The position numbers and the translations under genes are program-made. This document shows, in pieces, positions 63,233 to 64,000 of a DNA stretch of 64,000 nucleotides. Within the stretch, counting starts at the first letter, position 1; the number at the start of each line of letters is the position of its first letter. The stretch comes from Paramacrobiotus metropolitanus. Lineage: Eukaryota > Tardigrada > Eutardigrada > Parachela > Macrobiotidae. Location of the stretch: the NCBI RefSeq assembly GCF_019649055.1, contig NW_026570225.1, positions 3,472,001 to 3,536,000 on the forward strand, given 5' to 3'. The notes beneath the pieces were generated by a model. The model was not told where the DNA came from, did not search any database, and worked only from the letters and a program-made list of their open reading frames with translations.

Positions 63233-64000
63233 CTTAGTAGTGCAAGATTGCCCGAAGGTTTAAAGACCTACAGAGATTCCGAGCGGTAGATATTCGATAA
63301 GGTTTCAAATTATCTGCTAAATTATTATAGCAGCCAGCACTCACCACAACAAAATTAAAGATGTCCGAAAATTTTCAAAGAATTGGAGAATTTCAAAATT
63401 GTTACTGCGTAAATGAAATTATTGAAATGCCTCGGAAATAACACGATGGCACTGCCGGTTTCGTTTACGTTATGCAGCAGATGCTTGACTGGTTCTCGTT
63501 AGCGGCGCAATTCTTTCTGCTTCTGTTCCGCATCATATGCCTTCGCTTATGATACACAAGGAGATTACCAGACCAAGTTTGATCTACCACGTCATGACTT
63601 CGGACGTAGCGGCCTGCTGCTGTGCTGTCGAAGGCTTCAGAACCAATGCCTTATGCCAGAAAGCAAGCCCTATGGACTCTGGAGTGCTCACCAGTCCAGT
63701 CCTTTTTGATACGAAGCCTCAGACCGCCCCACGACTGCGGTAGAGGTATGTACAGCAAAAGTCGTCATGACCCAGCATTCAGATTTCGAAAAGAATTTCG
63801 CAAGACATTCCAAATATGAAAAATGCACATCAAATTTTATAAGAGCTTTGCTCTGATATCGACGAACGACGATCATATCGTTAACAGTGTTTTTTTTCGC
63901 ATGACGTATGGGAGTAAGATCATACGCCGGATGTACGTACGGATGCTGACTGTCCGCCTTCCACCTGCAACATAACGGATAATCTAGTCAATCATCAATG
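63233..64000 (-). other. Right edge: RPLP0 5' flank and possible minus-strand exons
   Basis: Near 63.5-63.75 kb the minus strand has splice-bounded pieces that fit in phase (GRSEASYQKGLD, then TAAGRYVRSHDVVDQTWSG). At 63.93-63.99 kb a block after an acceptor reads WKADSQHPYVHPAYDLTPIR. They look coding and could belong to a gene continuing past the window, but the joins and the family are not established. The plus strand also has open frames over the same DNA. Confidence 0.3.

Overview
The window is nuclear DNA from an invertebrate animal. Nearly every gene is split by GT-AG introns, and the products are animal proteins: Maelstrom, beta-tubulin, VDAC, ribosomal P0, APC/C subunit 2, a uronyl/heparan 2-O-sulfotransferase, an omega-class GST, and Ly6/quiver-type GPI proteins. 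Small introns, high gene density and AT-rich spacers suggest a compact ecdysozoan genome. A tardigrade fits well, but that is an inference. All exon joins were read by hand from splice sites and codon phase.

Layout. 0.1-2.6 kb (+): 3' part of a coiled-coil gene cut by the window edge. 3.9-5.0 kb (+): an unrecognised Cys/His-rich zinc-binding-type protein. 5.6-11.6 kb (-): a TLDc-domain MEAK7/TLDC1-like gene with large introns. 13.6-14.9 kb (-): ZNHIT3-like HIT zinc finger gene, head to head with 15.5-17.6 kb (+) maelstrom. 18.8-20.1 kb (+): Ly6/quiver-like GPI protein. 20.9-21.4 kb (-): Gly/Tyr/Ser-rich secreted protein. 23.1-24.7 kb (+): omega-class GST. 26.7-28.1 kb: a GC-richer island with broken reading frames of unknown origin. 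28.3-32.2 kb (+): novel secreted, probably GPI-anchored protein. 33.1-34.5 kb (-): second Ly6/quiver-like protein. 35.9-36.6 kb (-): secreted protein with a thyroglobulin type-1 domain. 37.1-40.0 kb (-): AT-hook/pre-SET/SET/post-SET histone methyltransferase. 42.4-45.5 kb (-): beta-tubulin, nine exons. 46.2-51.1 kb (+): PPP-family phosphatase with a long EF-hand-containing N-terminal region. 52.4-54.9 kb (+): 2-O-sulfotransferase. 55.2-56.3 kb (-): VDAC porin. 57.2-60.7 kb (+): APC2 with apparent frameshifts. 61.4-63.2 kb (-): RPLP0. 63.5-64 kb: uncertain exons.

There is no operon-like organisation. Housekeeping genes (tubulin, VDAC, APC2, P0) lie in the right half. The 18.8-36.6 kb stretch is enriched in small secreted or GPI-anchored proteins. 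Several divergent pairs probably share promoter regions: ZNHIT3/maelstrom, tubulin/phosphatase and VDAC/APC2. Two non-autonomous DNA transposons (MITEs) with terminal inverted repeats and target-site duplications are readable at 41.2 kb and 42.9 kb, and several strong hairpins lie in introns.
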